A stretch of 22,719 bases of DNA from Actinomycetes bacterium (GCA_021791145.1 JAJYXE010000015.1:1-22719); one strand, 5' to 3'; shown: positions 14,956 to 21,666, numbered from the stretch's first letter. Program-made: numbers and translations. Notes: generated from the sequence alone by a model not told the origin.

Positions 14956-15838
14956 GGCCAGGGCTCCTCTCGGAGCGGCGCCCGACCGCGGGCCGCTCGT
15001 CCGCTGGCCGCTCGTCCGCGGGGCGCTCGTCCGCGGGGCGCTCGACCGCGGGGCGCTCCGAGGGGGCTATCGAGGCGCCCCCCCGTCCCTCGCCCGCCGA
15101 GAAGCGGCGTGCCCCCTCGAGCGCCTCGCCCGCCTCGATCACCGCCCGTCCGCGCCGCGCCTCGTTCACCGCTGCCTCGTCCTCGCTCATGTCCCACTGC
15201 TCGAGCGTCGACAGCCGGTCGCTTCGCAGGCAGGCCTGGGGGAAGGCCGCGAGCTCGGCAGCCAGCGCCACCGCCGCCTCGAGCGATCCGCCGGGAGCGG
15301 TGATGCGGTTGACGAGGCCGATCGTGTGTGCCTCCTCGGCTCCCACGGCGCGGCCCGTGAGGATGAGGTCCATGGCACGTGAGTGGCCGATCAGCCGGGG
15401 GAGGCGGACCGTGCCGAGGTCGACCAACGGGACGCCGAGCTTGCGGCAGAAGACGCCGAAGACCGCATCTCGTGCAGCCACGCGGAGGTCGCACCACAGG
15501 GCCAGCTCGAGGCCGCCGGCCACTGCGAAGCCCTCCACCGCCGCCACCACCGGCTTGCCGAGCCTCATGCGGGTGGGGCCCATGGGGCCGGGGCCTCCCT
15601 CGCGCACGGGCCGGCGCTCGCCCGCGGCGAGGGCCTTCAAGTCGGCACCGGCGCAGAACGTGCCCCCGGCACCCGTGAGCACCGCCACGCGGGCCGAAGC
15701 GTCCTCGTCGAAGTCGGCAAAGGCGCCGTGCAGGGCCGTCGCCGTCGCGGCGTCCACCGCGTTGCGCACGGGTGGACGGTCGATCGTCACCACCGTGACC
15801 GGTCCCTCCCGGGACACGACCACGGTCTCCGGCTCCAT
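14945..15838 (-). CDS. Enoyl-CoA hydratase/isomerase (crotonase) family protein, atypical active site
   Basis: 297 residues from ATG 15838. Crotonase features: 'VTVVTIDRPPVRNAVD' N-terminus, oxyanion-hole loops FCAGADLKAL (61-70) and VEGFAVAGGLELALWCDLRVA (101-121 region), then 'LIGHSRAMDLILTGRAVGAEEAHTIGLVNRI'. Glu111 (GGLELAL) matches the first catalytic Glu of classic hydratases (Glu144 of the rat mitochondrial enzyme), but the second (Glu164, in the QPEI motif) aligns with Cys131 in VFCRKLG. It is therefore probably not a standard 2-enoyl-CoA hydratase. The C-terminus carries an ERPAD-type repeat tail (260-285) absent from the family core. The frame is open to 16006, but the upstream extension lacks crotonase features. 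Likely co-transcribed with the HAD gene. Confidence 0.84.
   Translation of the reverse strand: MEPETVVVSREGPVTVVTIDRPPVRNAVDAATATALHGAFADFDEDASARVAVLTGAGGTFCAGADLKALAAGERRPVREGGPGPMGPTRMRLGKPVVAAVEGFAVAGGLELALWCDLRVAARDAVFGVFCRKLGVPLVDLGTVRLPRLIGHSRAMDLILTGRAVGAEEAHTIGLVNRITAPGGSLEAAVALAAELAAFPQACLRSDRLSTLEQWDMSEDEAAVNEARRGRAVIEAGEALEGARRFSAGEGRGGASIAPSERPAVERPADERPADERPADERPAVGRRSERSPGHDR
14980..15060. repeat. 15-bp tandem repeat coding for an ERPAD tail
   Basis: About five units of GCCGCTCGTCCGCGG and near variants (period 15 bp) encode ERPAV/ERPAD pentapeptides on the minus strand at the C-terminus of the crotonase. Low-complexity, in-frame and charged; copy number may vary between strains. 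Confidence 0.8.
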
Positions 15839-15946
15839 CCGGCGATCATCGCACGCGAGCGGCCACCCGCCGGGGCGCTGGGCGACCCCGGGGAACGGTG
15901 GCGCCCAAGGGCTGGCGCGGCCACGGGCTCTTGGGGATGGTTTGCA

Positions 15947-15972
15947 GGAACCGCTGCTAACCTCGAAGCGTC
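15947..15972 (+). promoter_or_regulatory. Candidate ECF-sigma-type promoter for the peroxiredoxin
   Basis: GGAACC (15947-15952), 16 nt, then CGTC (15969-15972). The AAC-type -35 and CGTC-type -10 with 16-bp spacing resemble promoters of extracytoplasmic-function sigma factors, in keeping with oxidative-stress control. It is 86 nt upstream of the peroxiredoxin ATG. No other element is evident in 15839-15946. Confidence 0.4.
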
Positions 15973-15980
15973 GGACATTT

Positions 15981-16018
15981 GTGCGTGACCATCTATGCGT
16001 GACCATCTGTGCGTGACG
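15981..16018 (+). repeat. 14-bp direct tandem repeat, 2.7 copies, in the peroxiredoxin leader
   Basis: RTGCGTGACCATCT at 15981-15994 and 15995-16008 (one difference) and a partial third copy 16009-16017. If the ECF-like promoter is real, the array begins at about +1 to +5 and is transcribed, so it could act as operator or as 5'-leader RNA. Confidence 0.7.
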
Positions 16019-16058
16019 GCAACGTCCACGAGAGGGTCCAGAAGCAAAAGGGGACTAC

Positions 16059-16694
16059 ATGGCAATTCGACTCGGTGACACCGCTCCGGACTTCACCGCG
16101 GACACGACGGAAGGCACCATCCACTTCCACGAGTGGCTGGACGACAGCTGGGGGATCCTCTTTTCCCACCCCAAGGACTTCACGCCGGTGTGCACCACCG
16201 AGCTGGGAGCCTTCGCCAAGGCGAAGCCGGAGTTCGACAAGCGCAACACCAAGCTGATCGGACTGTCGGTCGACTCTGTGGAGTCCCACAAGAAGTGGGC
16301 CGCAGACATCGAGGACACCCAGGGCAAGGCGCTCAACTTCCCGGTCATCGGCGACGAGGACCACCATGTCGCGGATCTCTACGACATGATCCACCCCAAT
16401 GCCAGCGACACGCTGACCGTCAGGTCCGTCTTCATCATCGGTCCGGACAAGAAGGTGAAGCTGACGCTCACCTATCCCGCATCGACCGGCCGCAACATGG
16501 CAGAGATCCTGCGGGTGCTCGATTCGCTGCAGCTGACCGACCACTACCAAGTGTCGACGCCTGTCGACTGGAAGGACGGCGACGACGTCATCATTGCGAC
16601 GTCGGTCAGCGACGAGGAAGCCAAGACGAAGTTCCCGAAGGGTTTCAGGACTCTGCGTCCCTACCTCCGGATGACGCCACAGCCCGACAAGTAG
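16059..16694 (+). CDS. 1-Cys peroxiredoxin (Prx6/AhpC-TSA type)
   Basis: 211 residues starting at ATG 16059 with Shine-Dalgarno AAGGGGA at 16048-16054. The peroxidatic motif is FTPVCTTELG (41-50), with T42, C45 and, later, R122 (TVRSVF) completing the Prx active site. No other Cys occurs in the chain, and the long C-terminal arm (DWKDGDDVIIATSVSDEEAK...FRTLRPYLRMTP) is characteristic of Prx6-type enzymes. It should reduce H2O2, organic or lipid hydroperoxides in the cytosol, using an external thiol. It has more AAG, GAC and fewer rare codons than its neighbours and a strong RBS, consistent with high expression. Convergent with the acyl-CoA ligase gene. Confidence 0.93.
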   Translation: MAIRLGDTAPDFTADTTEGTIHFHEWLDDSWGILFSHPKDFTPVCTTELGAFAKAKPEFDKRNTKLIGLSVDSVESHKKWAADIEDTQGKALNFPVIGDEDHHVADLYDMIHPNASDTLTVRSVFIIGPDKKVKLTLTYPASTGRNMAEILRVLDSLQLTDHYQVSTPVDWKDGDDVIIATSVSDEEAKTKFPKGFRTLRPYLRMTPQPDK

Positions 16695-16698
16695 TAGC

Positions 16699-16718
16699 CG
16701 CGACGGCGAGCCGCCGCG
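16699..16718. terminator. Hairpin after the peroxiredoxin
   Basis: Near-perfect inverted repeat CGCGACGGC / GCCGCCGCG (one mismatch) immediately after the stop at 16694. No T-run. The right arm overlaps the first copy of a 16-bp direct repeat. Confidence 0.4.
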
Positions 16719-16757
16719 AGGGTCAGGCGCGCGAAGTGCGGGCCGCCGCGAGGGTCA
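16710..16757. repeat. 16-bp perfect direct repeat between convergent genes
   Basis: GCCGCCGCGAGGGTCA occurs at 16710-16725 and again at 16742-16757, separated by 16 bp. The second copy contains the stop codon of the minus-strand acyl-CoA ligase. Confidence 0.75.
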
Positions 16758-18602
16758 CCCGCCCCACACGCTCGGGTCGCCTGCCCATTCGGTCGTGCCG
16801 GTCCCGGTGCCGAGGACCTCGTCGCGAAGCGCGCGTTTGAGGAGCTTGCCAGCAGGGTTGCGCGGCAGCGGACGCGCGCGGAACCAGATGCGAGTCGGCA
16901 CGCTGAACGCCGCCAGGCGATCGCGGACGTGCTGGGCGAGCTCGTCCGCACTGACCTTGCGGCCAGGACGCAGCACGACCACCGCGCCGACCTCCTCACC
17001 GAGCACCGGGTGCGGCACCCCGATCACGGCGCAGTCGGCGACCGCGGGGTGGGAATAGAGGGCGTCCTCGACCTCCACGCAGTACACGTTCTCTCCGCCG
17101 CGGATCACGATGTCCTTGGCCCTGTCGACGATGAAGACGAACCCCTCTTCGTCCATGCGCGCGATGTCACCGGTGTGGAGCCACCCTGTCGTGATCGCGC
17201 GGGCCGTGTCCTCGGGACGGTTCCAGTACCCGCGAACGACGCTCGGCCCCTTCACCCAGAGCTCGCCGGAGACCCCGGGGGCCACCGGCGGGGGGGCACC
17301 CCCCGAGAAGCCCTCGGGCACCACGGCGGCGTCGATCACGGGAAGCGGGCGGCCGACGCTGTCGGGTTTGCGGACGTAGTCCTCACCCGAGTTGAGGGCG
17401 ATTGCGGCAGAGGTCTCGGTGAGGCCGTAACCGTTCCCGGGCTGCCCGGTCCCGAACGCCTCGCGGATGCGCCGGACGAGATCCGCAGGTGCGGGCGCGC
17501 CGCCGTAGGAGATGGACCGGACGGACGACACGTCCCGACGCGAGAGGTCAGGCGAGTCGAGGATGCGCATCACGACCGTCGGCACGCCCCCGAAGACGGT
17601 GACCTTCTCCTGCTCGATGAGCTCGAGGGCGCGTTCGGGGTCGAATCGGCGCATGAGCACGATCTTGGAGCCGGCCGCGGTGTTGGTGACGAGGATCGCG
17701 TGGCACCCGGTGGCGTGGAAGAGGGGCACCGTGAGGAGCGAGCAGGTTCGCGGCGCGCCAGTCCGGTCGCCGGGCGTGCCACCCCAACGCAGCTGGCTGA
17801 GCGTCTGGGCGAAGAACAGGTTCATGAGGTTCGTACAGGTGTTGCGGTGGGTTCCCACCGCCCCCTTCGGCTTCCCGGTGGTGCCCGACGTGTAGAAGAT
17901 CGTGACGTCGTCGTCGGCGAGCAGCTCCACGTCGGGCGGGGTGATGTCGGCGGCGATCTCGCCCAACAGCTCGGCAAACGTCGGGCCGAGCGGCGCGGCG
18001 GCGGCTGTCTGCTCGGTGCCTGCGGTCACGACGGTTCGGAGGTGCTGGAGCTCGCCGACGTGCGGGGAGATCCGGGCGGCGCGCTCGGGGTCGACGAACG
18101 CGACCGCCGCGCCGCTGTCCTCGAGCCCGTAGGCGAGCTCCCTTCCGGTCCACCACGCGTTGAGCGGCACCACGATCGCCCCGGCGGCGACGGCCCCCCA
18201 GAACGCCATGACCCACTCGGGGAGGTTGCGCATGGCGATCGCCACGCGGTCCCCCTTTCGGATCCCGAGGTCGTCGCGAAGGCGGTGGGCGACGGTGGCA
18301 GCGATCCGGTAGTGCTGCGCGTAAGTCGTCCGCTGGTCCTCGTACACGAGGAAGTCGGCGTCGCCGTACCCGCGGGAGAGATCGAGCACCGACCGCAGCG
18401 ACGGAGGCGCAGCCTTCCACACGCGCATGTGGGTCCCGAGGACGTCGAGAGCCTCCATCTCGAAGAGCTGCCCGGGTCCGGTGAGCTGCGCGACCGCCTC
18501 CTCGTAGCTCATGGCCTCCTTCGCCGGCGGCTCTTGCCGCTGCGCGTCGGGCCGCTCGGGCTCTGCCAGCTCTTGCGACGGTGACTCGGCAGGCGGCGTC
18601 AT
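16755..18602 (-). CDS. Acyl-CoA synthetase (AMP-dependent synthetase/ligase, ANL superfamily)
   Basis: 615 residues from ATG 18602. All ANL motifs are present: P-loop YTSGTTGKPKG (237-247), GYGLTETS (391-398), 'TGWLHTGDIARMDEEGFVFIVDRAKDIVIRGGENVY' (472-507, with the D of TGD and the hinge region DRAKD), and the catalytic Lys in NPAGKLLKR (K586). It should activate a carboxylic acid, probably a fatty acid, to acyl-CoA through an acyl-adenylate. Chain length is unreadable. The first 30 residues are a polar Pro/Glu-rich tail, and a second Met at residue 31 (MSYEEAVAQL) is an alternative start. The ATG overlaps the stop of the oligoribonuclease gene (ATGA), pointing to coupled translation, an odd functional pairing. 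Confidence 0.92.
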   Translation of the reverse strand: MTPPAESPSQELAEPERPDAQRQEPPAKEAMSYEEAVAQLTGPGQLFEMEALDVLGTHMRVWKAAPPSLRSVLDLSRGYGDADFLVYEDQRTTYAQHYRIAATVAHRLRDDLGIRKGDRVAIAMRNLPEWVMAFWGAVAAGAIVVPLNAWWTGRELAYGLEDSGAAVAFVDPERAARISPHVGELQHLRTVVTAGTEQTAAAAPLGPTFAELLGEIAADITPPDVELLADDDVTIFYTSGTTGKPKGAVGTHRNTCTNLMNLFFAQTLSQLRWGGTPGDRTGAPRTCSLLTVPLFHATGCHAILVTNTAAGSKIVLMRRFDPERALELIEQEKVTVFGGVPTVVMRILDSPDLSRRDVSSVRSISYGGAPAPADLVRRIREAFGTGQPGNGYGLTETSAAIALNSGEDYVRKPDSVGRPLPVIDAAVVPEGFSGGAPPPVAPGVSGELWVKGPSVVRGYWNRPEDTARAITTGWLHTGDIARMDEEGFVFIVDRAKDIVIRGGENVYCVEVEDALYSHPAVADCAVIGVPHPVLGEEVGAVVVLRPGRKVSADELAQHVRDRLAAFSVPTRIWFRARPLPRNPAGKLLKRALRDEVLGTGTGTTEWAGDPSVWGG

Positions 18603-19135
18603 GGGCTCCTGAACACCGTTTCGCGGTAGTAGGCGAGCTCGGCGACGCTCTCTTTGACGTCGTCCATCGCACGGTGGCTGCCGTGCTTGTGGGGTGCGCC
18701 TGCGAGCGCCTCTGGCAGCCAACGGCGTGCGAGCTCCTTCACCGTCGAGACGTCAACCGACCGGTAGTGGAAGAACTCCTCGATCTCTGGGAGGTGGGCG
18801 GCGAGGAACCGCCGGTCCATGCCGATCGAGTTTCCGCACAAGGGCACGGTCTTAGGCTCCGAGATGTGGGCTTGCAGGAACTCGAGCGTGACCTTTCCCG
18901 CCTCTTCGAGCGAGAGCACGGAGGCCTCGATCTCTGCGAGCAGCCCGGAGCGCGTGTGCATGTCGCGTACCACGTCGCTCATCGCGTCGAGCTGCTCACG
19001 CCCTGCGGCCACGACGAGGTCCGGGCCCTGAGCCACGACGACGAGATCGTCGTCGGTGAGGAGCGTGGCGATCTCGACGATCGCGTCCTTCGACGGGTCG
19101 AGCCCGGTCATCTCGAGATCCATCCACGCCAGCAT
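18599..19135 (-). CDS. orn: Oligoribonuclease
   Basis: 178 residues, a DEDDh 3'-5' exonuclease that degrades RNA dinucleotides (including pGpG from c-di-GMP turnover). Exo I is WMDLEMTGLDP with D6 and E8; Exo II is CGNSIGMDRRF with D107; Exo III is HGSHRAMDD with H154 and D159. Family landmarks 'FFHYRSVDVSTVKELARRW' and 'KHGSHRAMDD' are diagnostic. Length is standard. ATG 19135 has TAGCCT (19150-19145) 9 nt upstream, a -10 giving a leader of only a few bases. Divergent from dut, with an inverted repeat between. The acyl-CoA ligase gene is translationally coupled downstream. Confidence 0.95.
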   Translation of the reverse strand: MLAWMDLEMTGLDPSKDAIVEIATLLTDDDLVVVAQGPDLVVAAGREQLDAMSDVVRDMHTRSGLLAEIEASVLSLEEAGKVTLEFLQAHISEPKTVPLCGNSIGMDRRFLAAHLPEIEEFFHYRSVDVSTVKELARRWLPEALAGAPHKHGSHRAMDDVKESVAELAYYRETVFRSP

Positions 19136-19144
19136 CGCTGCCAG

Positions 19145-19150
19145 AGGCTA
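19145..19150 (-). promoter_or_regulatory. -10 element for orn
   Basis: On the minus strand TAGCCT matches TAnnnT, 9 nt before the ATG at 19135. On the plus strand the same bases include AGAGG, which could be misread as an RBS for an upstream dut start at 19156. Confidence 0.45.
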
Positions 19151-19170
19151 CTGCCATGCTCCGCCCGAGG

Positions 19171-19191
19171 AACCAGACCGAAGGTCCGGTT
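19171..19191. promoter_or_regulatory. Inverted repeat between the orn and dut promoters
   Basis: AACCAGACC and GGTCCGGTT form a 9-bp inverted repeat with one mismatch around a GAA centre. It lies between the two divergent -10 boxes, covering the expected -35 zone of both. A shared operator is inferred. Confidence 0.4.
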
Positions 19192-19196
19192 ACCAT
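19191..19196 (+). promoter_or_regulatory. -10 element for dut (leaderless)
   Basis: TACCAT matches TAnnnT and ends 7 nt before GTG 19204, which would place transcription start at the start codon. It decides in favour of GTG 19204 over ATG 19156, which would lie upstream of the promoter. Confidence 0.48.
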
Positions 19197-19203
19197 CGCC
19201 CAG

Positions 19204-19656
19204 GTGTCACAGGCCCTCTCGGTTCCGCTCCACCAGCTCGACAGCGAACTGCCGGTGCCCTCCTACGCGCGCCCGGGCGATGCAGGGGCCGACCTGTACG
19301 CAAGGACCGACGTGCAGCTCCCGGCCGGTGGGGGCCGTGCCCTCGTGCCGACCGGCGTGGTGGTCGCGATCCCCGAGGGGTACGCGGGGTTCGTCCAGCC
19401 TCGCAGCGGGCTCGCGCTGCACCACGGCATCACGTGCCTCAACACCCCCGGGTTGATCGACTCGGGCTACCGGGGCGAGCTGGCGGTGCTCCTCGTGAAC
19501 ACCGACCCGCGCGAGGACTACGAGGTACGGCGGGGTGACCGGATCGCACAACTGGTCGTCCAGCCCGTCGTACGCGCGCACTTCGATCCCGTCGGAGCGG
19601 ACCGGCTCCCCGCGGCGCGTCGCGGTGCCGGCGGGTTCGGGCACAGCGGCCGGTAG
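19204..19656 (+). CDS. dut: dUTP diphosphatase (trimeric dUTPase)
   Basis: 150 residues from GTG 19204, the usual length for trimeric dUTPases. All five motifs are visible in order: DAGADLYA (I), PRSGLAL (II), TPGLIDSGYRGEL (III, with the catalytic Asp and Tyr), RIAQLVVQP (IV) and RGAGGFGHSG (V, the C-terminal arm closing over the nucleotide). It hydrolyses dUTP to dUMP and pyrophosphate, keeping uracil out of DNA and supplying dTMP synthesis. An upstream ATG at 19156 would add 16 residues but lies ahead of the likely promoter. The WS/DGAT gene starts 29 nt downstream on the same strand and may be co-transcribed. Confidence 0.95.
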   Translation: MSQALSVPLHQLDSELPVPSYARPGDAGADLYARTDVQLPAGGGRALVPTGVVVAIPEGYAGFVQPRSGLALHHGITCLNTPGLIDSGYRGELAVLLVNTDPREDYEVRRGDRIAQLVVQPVVRAHFDPVGADRLPAARRGAGGFGHSGR

Positions 19657-19675
19657 CAGCGGCAGGCGGGGGCGC

Positions 19676-19683
19676 AGGAGGAG
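19676..19683 (+). promoter_or_regulatory. Strong Shine-Dalgarno of the WS/DGAT gene
   Basis: AGGAGGAG ends 2 nt before GTG 19686. It is the clearest ribosome binding site in the window and contrasts with the leaderless-looking genes around it, as expected for an internal operon gene. Confidence 0.7.
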
Positions 19684-19685
19684 TC

Positions 19686-21194
19686 GTGCTGGAACCACTC
19701 TCAGGGCTCGACGCGGCGTTCCTCTCGATGGAGACCCCGACGGGCAGGTTGCACGTCGCAGGTGTCCTGGTGCTCGACCCCCCGGAGGGCGAGACACGCG
19801 GTCCCGATCTCGCGACCCGACGGTTCGACGAGATCCGCGCGGTGGTGGGGGAGCGGGTCGGGCGGGTGCCGCGGCTGCTCCGCCGGGCCGTGCATGCGCC
19901 GTGGGACCTGCAGCGGCCCGTGTGGGTCGAGTCACCGGGGATCGACCTCGACGTGCACGTCCGGAGGGCGACGGTGGCGGCGCCGGGCGGCCCCTCCGAG
20001 CTGGACGCGCTGGTCGGGGAGCTGCTCAGCCGCCCGCTGGCTCTCGACCGGCCACTGTGGGAGATGGTCGTGGCGGACGGGCTCGCAGGCGGGCGGACCG
20101 CCGTCGTGGCGCGCCTCCACCATGCGATCCTCGACGGCGTCTCGGGGGCGACCGCGATGGCCGCGTTCCTCGATCTCGCACCCGACGAGCCCGCCGAGCC
20201 CGCGGAGCCGAAGAGGGACGGCGAGGACCGGGCCGACGCGCTGACCCCGGAGGGCCCGGCAGGCCCTTCTACGGTCGCAATGTGGAAGTACGCAGTGAGC
20301 TCGTTCGCCCACCAGCTCGGCGCGGCCGGCGAGCTCCTCCAGCGCAGCGCGGACGCAGTCGTCGCGCTCAGCAAGCAGAACCGAGACCTCCTCTCACGCG
20401 GCCTGCAACCCCCGCCCGCACCGTTCAGCGCCCCGCGAACCCCGCTCAATGGCGCCATGACGCCCGAGCGCTGCTTCGCGAGCTCGTCGGTTCCCCTCGC
20501 GGACCTCGAGCTCGTACGGCGCGACGTGGGTGCGCACGGAAAGGGGGAGCCGGTCGAGCTCGCCGTGACCATGAACGACGTGATCCTCGCCGTGGTCGGC
20601 GGTGCGCTCCGGCGCTACGTGTCGTCTCGTGGGGAGCTGCTGCCCCGCCCACTGGTGGCGCTCGTGCCGGTGTCGACCCGGGGTCATCCGTCGGTCCCTT
20701 CGACACGGCGTGCCCACGTCGGCAACTACGTCTCGGGGATGCTCGTGCCGCTCGCCACGACCATCGAAGACCCGATCGCTCGCCTTCACGCGATCGCCGC
20801 GGCCGGCAGGGTGGCGAAGCGCCAGGAGAGCGTCGCCGGTGGTGAGCTCCTCGAGTCCCTGCTCCGGGTCGTGCCTCCCCTTGTCGTCTCCGCGGTGATG
20901 CGCGCAGTCGATCGCTTCTCGCTCTTCGATCGGCTCCCCCCACCTGCCAACGTCGTCGTCTCCAGCGTGCTCGTGCCTGACGTGTCGCTGTGGTGGGCCG
21001 GGAGCCGGGTGTCCGCGGTGTACCCTGCCGGCCCGGTCGCAGACGGGGTGGGGCTCAACATCACGAGCATGACCTACCGGGGCACGGTCCACTTCGGCGT
21101 CGTCAGCTGCCCGAGCCTCGTGCCCGACGTCCACGAGGTCGCATCCCATCTCCACGAGGCGGTTGCGGAGCTCGTGGCGGCGGCCTCGGCCTGA
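19686..21194 (+). CDS. Wax ester synthase/diacylglycerol acyltransferase (WS/DGAT)
   Basis: 502 residues from GTG 19686 with a strong Shine-Dalgarno. The N-terminus MLEPLSGLDAAFLSMETPTGRLHVAG is classic for the family. The catalytic HHxxxDG is HHAILDG (about residue 144), preceded by 'RPLALDRPLWEMVV' with the PLW motif. The C-terminal half has 'TMNDVILAVVGGALRRY' (ND motif), 'RAHVGNYVSGMLVPL' and 'LPPPANVVVSSVLVPDVSLWWAGSRV', in the place of the family's NVVVSNVPGP. It would transfer acyl-CoA to diacylglycerol or a fatty alcohol at the membrane or lipid-body surface, building triacylglycerol or wax ester storage lipid. Downstream of dut by 29 nt. Both lie in one direction ending before tRNA-Gly. 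Confidence 0.92.
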   Translation: MLEPLSGLDAAFLSMETPTGRLHVAGVLVLDPPEGETRGPDLATRRFDEIRAVVGERVGRVPRLLRRAVHAPWDLQRPVWVESPGIDLDVHVRRATVAAPGGPSELDALVGELLSRPLALDRPLWEMVVADGLAGGRTAVVARLHHAILDGVSGATAMAAFLDLAPDEPAEPAEPKRDGEDRADALTPEGPAGPSTVAMWKYAVSSFAHQLGAAGELLQRSADAVVALSKQNRDLLSRGLQPPPAPFSAPRTPLNGAMTPERCFASSSVPLADLELVRRDVGAHGKGEPVELAVTMNDVILAVVGGALRRYVSSRGELLPRPLVALVPVSTRGHPSVPSTRRAHVGNYVSGMLVPLATTIEDPIARLHAIAAAGRVAKRQESVAGGELLESLLRVVPPLVVSAVMRAVDRFSLFDRLPPPANVVVSSVLVPDVSLWWAGSRVSAVYPAGPVADGVGLNITSMTYRGTVHFGVVSCPSLVPDVHEVASHLHEAVAELVAAASA

Positions 21195-21241
21195 CGAGCT
21201 CGAGCGTGTGCCGGGGGCTCAACGTGGGTCGGCGGGCGCGG

Positions 21242-21247
21242 TAGAGT
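21242..21247 (+). promoter_or_regulatory. -10 element of the tRNA-Gly gene
   Basis: TAGAGT matches TAnnnT, 11 nt before the tRNA 5' end. The -35 position (TCAACG, 21219-21224, 17-bp spacing) is a weak match. Confidence 0.5.
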
Positions 21248-21258
21248 GTCCGGCACAC

Positions 21259-21334
21259 GCGGACGTGGCTCAGTTGGTAGAGCATCACCTTGCCAAGGTG
21301 AGGGTCGCGGGTTCGAGTCCCGTCGTCCGCTCCA
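21259..21334 (+). tRNA. tRNA-Gly (anticodon GCC), CCA encoded
   Basis: A complete cloverleaf: acceptor GCGGACG / CGTCCGC (7 bp), D arm GCTC-loop-GAGC, anticodon stem TCACC / GGTGA with loop TTGCCAA (anticodon GCC at 21292-21294), T arm GCGGG-TTCGAGT-CCCGT (last pair G-T), discriminator T, and genome-encoded CCA at 21332-21334. It reads GGC/GGU glycine codons, which dominate this GC-rich genome. tRNA 3' ends are frequent attachment sites for integrases, and an integrase remnant lies just downstream. Confidence 0.96.
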
Positions 21335-21340
21335 GGTCAA

Positions 21341-21358
21341 CCGGGGTATTTGCCCCGG
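21341..21358. terminator. Hairpin after tRNA-Gly
   Basis: Perfect 6-bp stem CCGGGG / CCCCGG with loop TATTTG, 6 nt after the tRNA CCA. No T-run. It also lies between the tRNA and the integrase-remnant stop, so it could be part of an old attachment-site region. Confidence 0.45.
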
Positions 21359-21368
21359 GTGATGCGCG

Positions 21369-21569
21369 TCAGGGGGCTTCCATCCCGCGGCTATCCCGCG
21401 GAGCAAGCTCGGATACGGGCGCAGCCAAGGCGGCCAGCGCGTCAGCGATCGCCCGGTCGCTGTCCCTCGTGGAGTGCTGGTAGCGGATAGCGGCGCGGGC
21501 ACTGGCGTGGACAGCGCGGCGCATGAGGTCGGCGACGCTGGCCCCGGTCGCTGCCGCCCAGGTCATTCC
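21369..21569 (-). pseudogene. C-terminal remnant of a tyrosine-family site-specific integrase
   Basis: About 66 residues homologous to the end of actinophage/ICE-type tyrosine recombinases: GMTWAAATGASVADLMRR, then AVHASARAAIRYQHSTRDSD, then RAIADALAAL. The pattern matches 'TGxTxAAATGASxxELMxRxGHxSxxAAxxYQHAT...RDRAIADAL', with the Tyr nucleophile in RYQH (codon at 21480-21482). The GH of the family's GHxS box reads VH. The R-H-x-x-R box and everything upstream are missing: at 21569 the homology stops, and the open frame that continues to 21734 is unlike an integrase. Transcription would head towards tRNA-Gly, the usual orientation for an integrase at its attachment site. It is almost certainly non-functional. 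Confidence 0.75.
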
Positions 21570-21578
21570 TGAAGGAGC

Positions 21579-21594
21579 GCCCTTTGTCAAGGGC
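21579..21594. repeat. Short hairpin at the integrase break
   Basis: GCCCTT / AAGGGC, 6-bp perfect stem with loop TGTC, immediately upstream (in gene sense) of where integrase homology ends. Confidence 0.4.
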
Positions 21595-21640
21595 AGCGTC
21601 GACCCGAAGGGGCGACTCCTTGCTTCAGTACGGGCCAGTT

Positions 21641-21666
21641 CTCGTGGCGTGAGTAGTCGCCACGAG
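21641..21666. repeat. 9-bp perfect inverted repeat
   Basis: CTCGTGGCG / CGCCACGAG separated by TGAGTAGT, in non-coding DNA between the integrase remnant and the IS110-type transposase. Confidence 0.6.

Noticed and set aside
16929..18584. 551-codon plus-strand frame antisense to the acyl-CoA ligase
   Set aside because: The minus strand carries every ANL motif in order; this is its shadow.
19156..19203. Upstream ATG start for dut with an AGAGG ribosome-binding site
   Set aside because: The AGAGG is explained by the orn -10 box on the other strand, the extra residues are not dUTPase-like, and a TACCAT box sits just before GTG 19204.
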